6,303 bases of DNA from assembly GCA_038236965.1 (NCBI GenBank), contig JBBRZF010000190.1:1-6303 (forward strand), in the 5' to 3' direction. This document shows positions 6,187-6,303 of this stretch, one piece after another; within the stretch, counting starts at the first letter, position 1, and each line of letters starts with the position of its first letter. The notes beneath the pieces are model-generated. The model made no database searches. It was not told the origin of the DNA and saw nothing but the letters and a program-made list of their open reading frames with translations. The translations under genes and the position numbers were made by a program. Origin of the DNA: JBBRZF01 sp038236965 (lineage in GTDB: Bacteria > Acidobacteriota > Terriglobia > Terriglobales > Acidobacteriaceae).

Positions 6187-6303
6187 TTTCGGCGTTTGCC
6201 TGCGCGAGGTTCTTCCCGGGTAAGGGCCAGGATTTCATCGGTGCTCATGCGGATATCCCCAGTGCCGCGAAGAACCTCGATCGCCAGTCGTCCGCGAACT
6301 CCC
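6183..6303 (-). CDS. Antitoxin partner, C-terminal tail, AbrB/MazE-like (partial, runs off the right edge)
   Basis: A frame open from the right edge to TGA 6185-6183 encodes 39 residues. It includes RGRLAIEVLRGTGDIRMSTD and EILALTREE, followed by a basic tail PRAGKRRK. The tail 'R.sTDEIlALTR' is, from memory, characteristic of AbrB/MazE/SpoVT-type antitoxins paired with PIN toxins, where the N-terminal swapped-hairpin DNA-binding domain precedes a toxin-wrapping tail. Only the tail is visible here, so the DNA-binding domain is inferred. The stop overlaps the toxin start by four bases (ATGA). An internal ATG at 6249 would give only 21 residues and is not proposed as the start. Confidence 0.72.
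   Translation of the reverse strand, partial: GVRGRLAIEVLRGTGDIRMSTDEILALTREEPRAGKRRK

Overview
The window looks like accessory chromosomal sequence from a GC-rich soil-type bacterium. The secreted glycoside hydrolases, YncE-like beta-propeller, MFS carrier and class-C-type serine hydrolase recall Acidobacteria of the Solibacter/Bryobacter type. That placement rests on protein style remembered from such genomes, not on a marker gene, so it is tentative.

Layout, left to right. Two minus-strand genes come first. A YncE-like secreted beta-propeller (about 1601 to 508) is followed two bases later by the N-terminal part of a GH106-like glycoside hydrolase (505 to the left edge). A divergent intergenic region of about 108 bp separates them from a plus-strand MFS transporter (1710-2948). 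This converges, with a 17 bp gap, on a minus-strand GH29 alpha-L-fucosidase (2966-4585). A plus-strand class-C-beta-lactamase-like serine hydrolase starts near 4647 and breaks off at 5172. It abuts the C-terminal remnant of an unrelated unknown protein (about 5160-5720). The right end holds a minus-strand toxin-antitoxin pair: a PIN-domain toxin (5731-6186) and the tail of an AbrB/MazE-like antitoxin (6183 to the right edge), overlapping by ATGA.

The most striking property is the density of gene-breaking lesions. Five of the eight genes are disrupted. The GH106-like gene has a frameshift near 147. The propeller has a frameshift near 860 and a shortened C-terminus. The MFS gene has a TAG stop exactly at the expected Trp codon of its N-terminal FYGWYIVGA motif. 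The serine hydrolase has a frameshift in its signal peptide near 4668 and lacks its C-terminal part. The unknown remnant has a frameshift near 5604. By contrast, the fucosidase and the PIN toxin read cleanly with their key residues. The antitoxin tail is also open, but only its last 39 codons are in view. The choice is between real decay of a locus and sequence or assembly error; both readings are given.

If the genes were once intact, the left and middle parts fit a deoxyhexose scavenging locus. A fucosidase and a putative rhamnosidase-like enzyme would act outside the cytoplasm, an MFS carrier would import the product, and a propeller protein of unknown role would accompany them. The right end looks like a deletion or rearrangement scar next to a toxin-antitoxin module. 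I found no tRNA, rRNA, CRISPR array, insertion sequence or convincing terminator.
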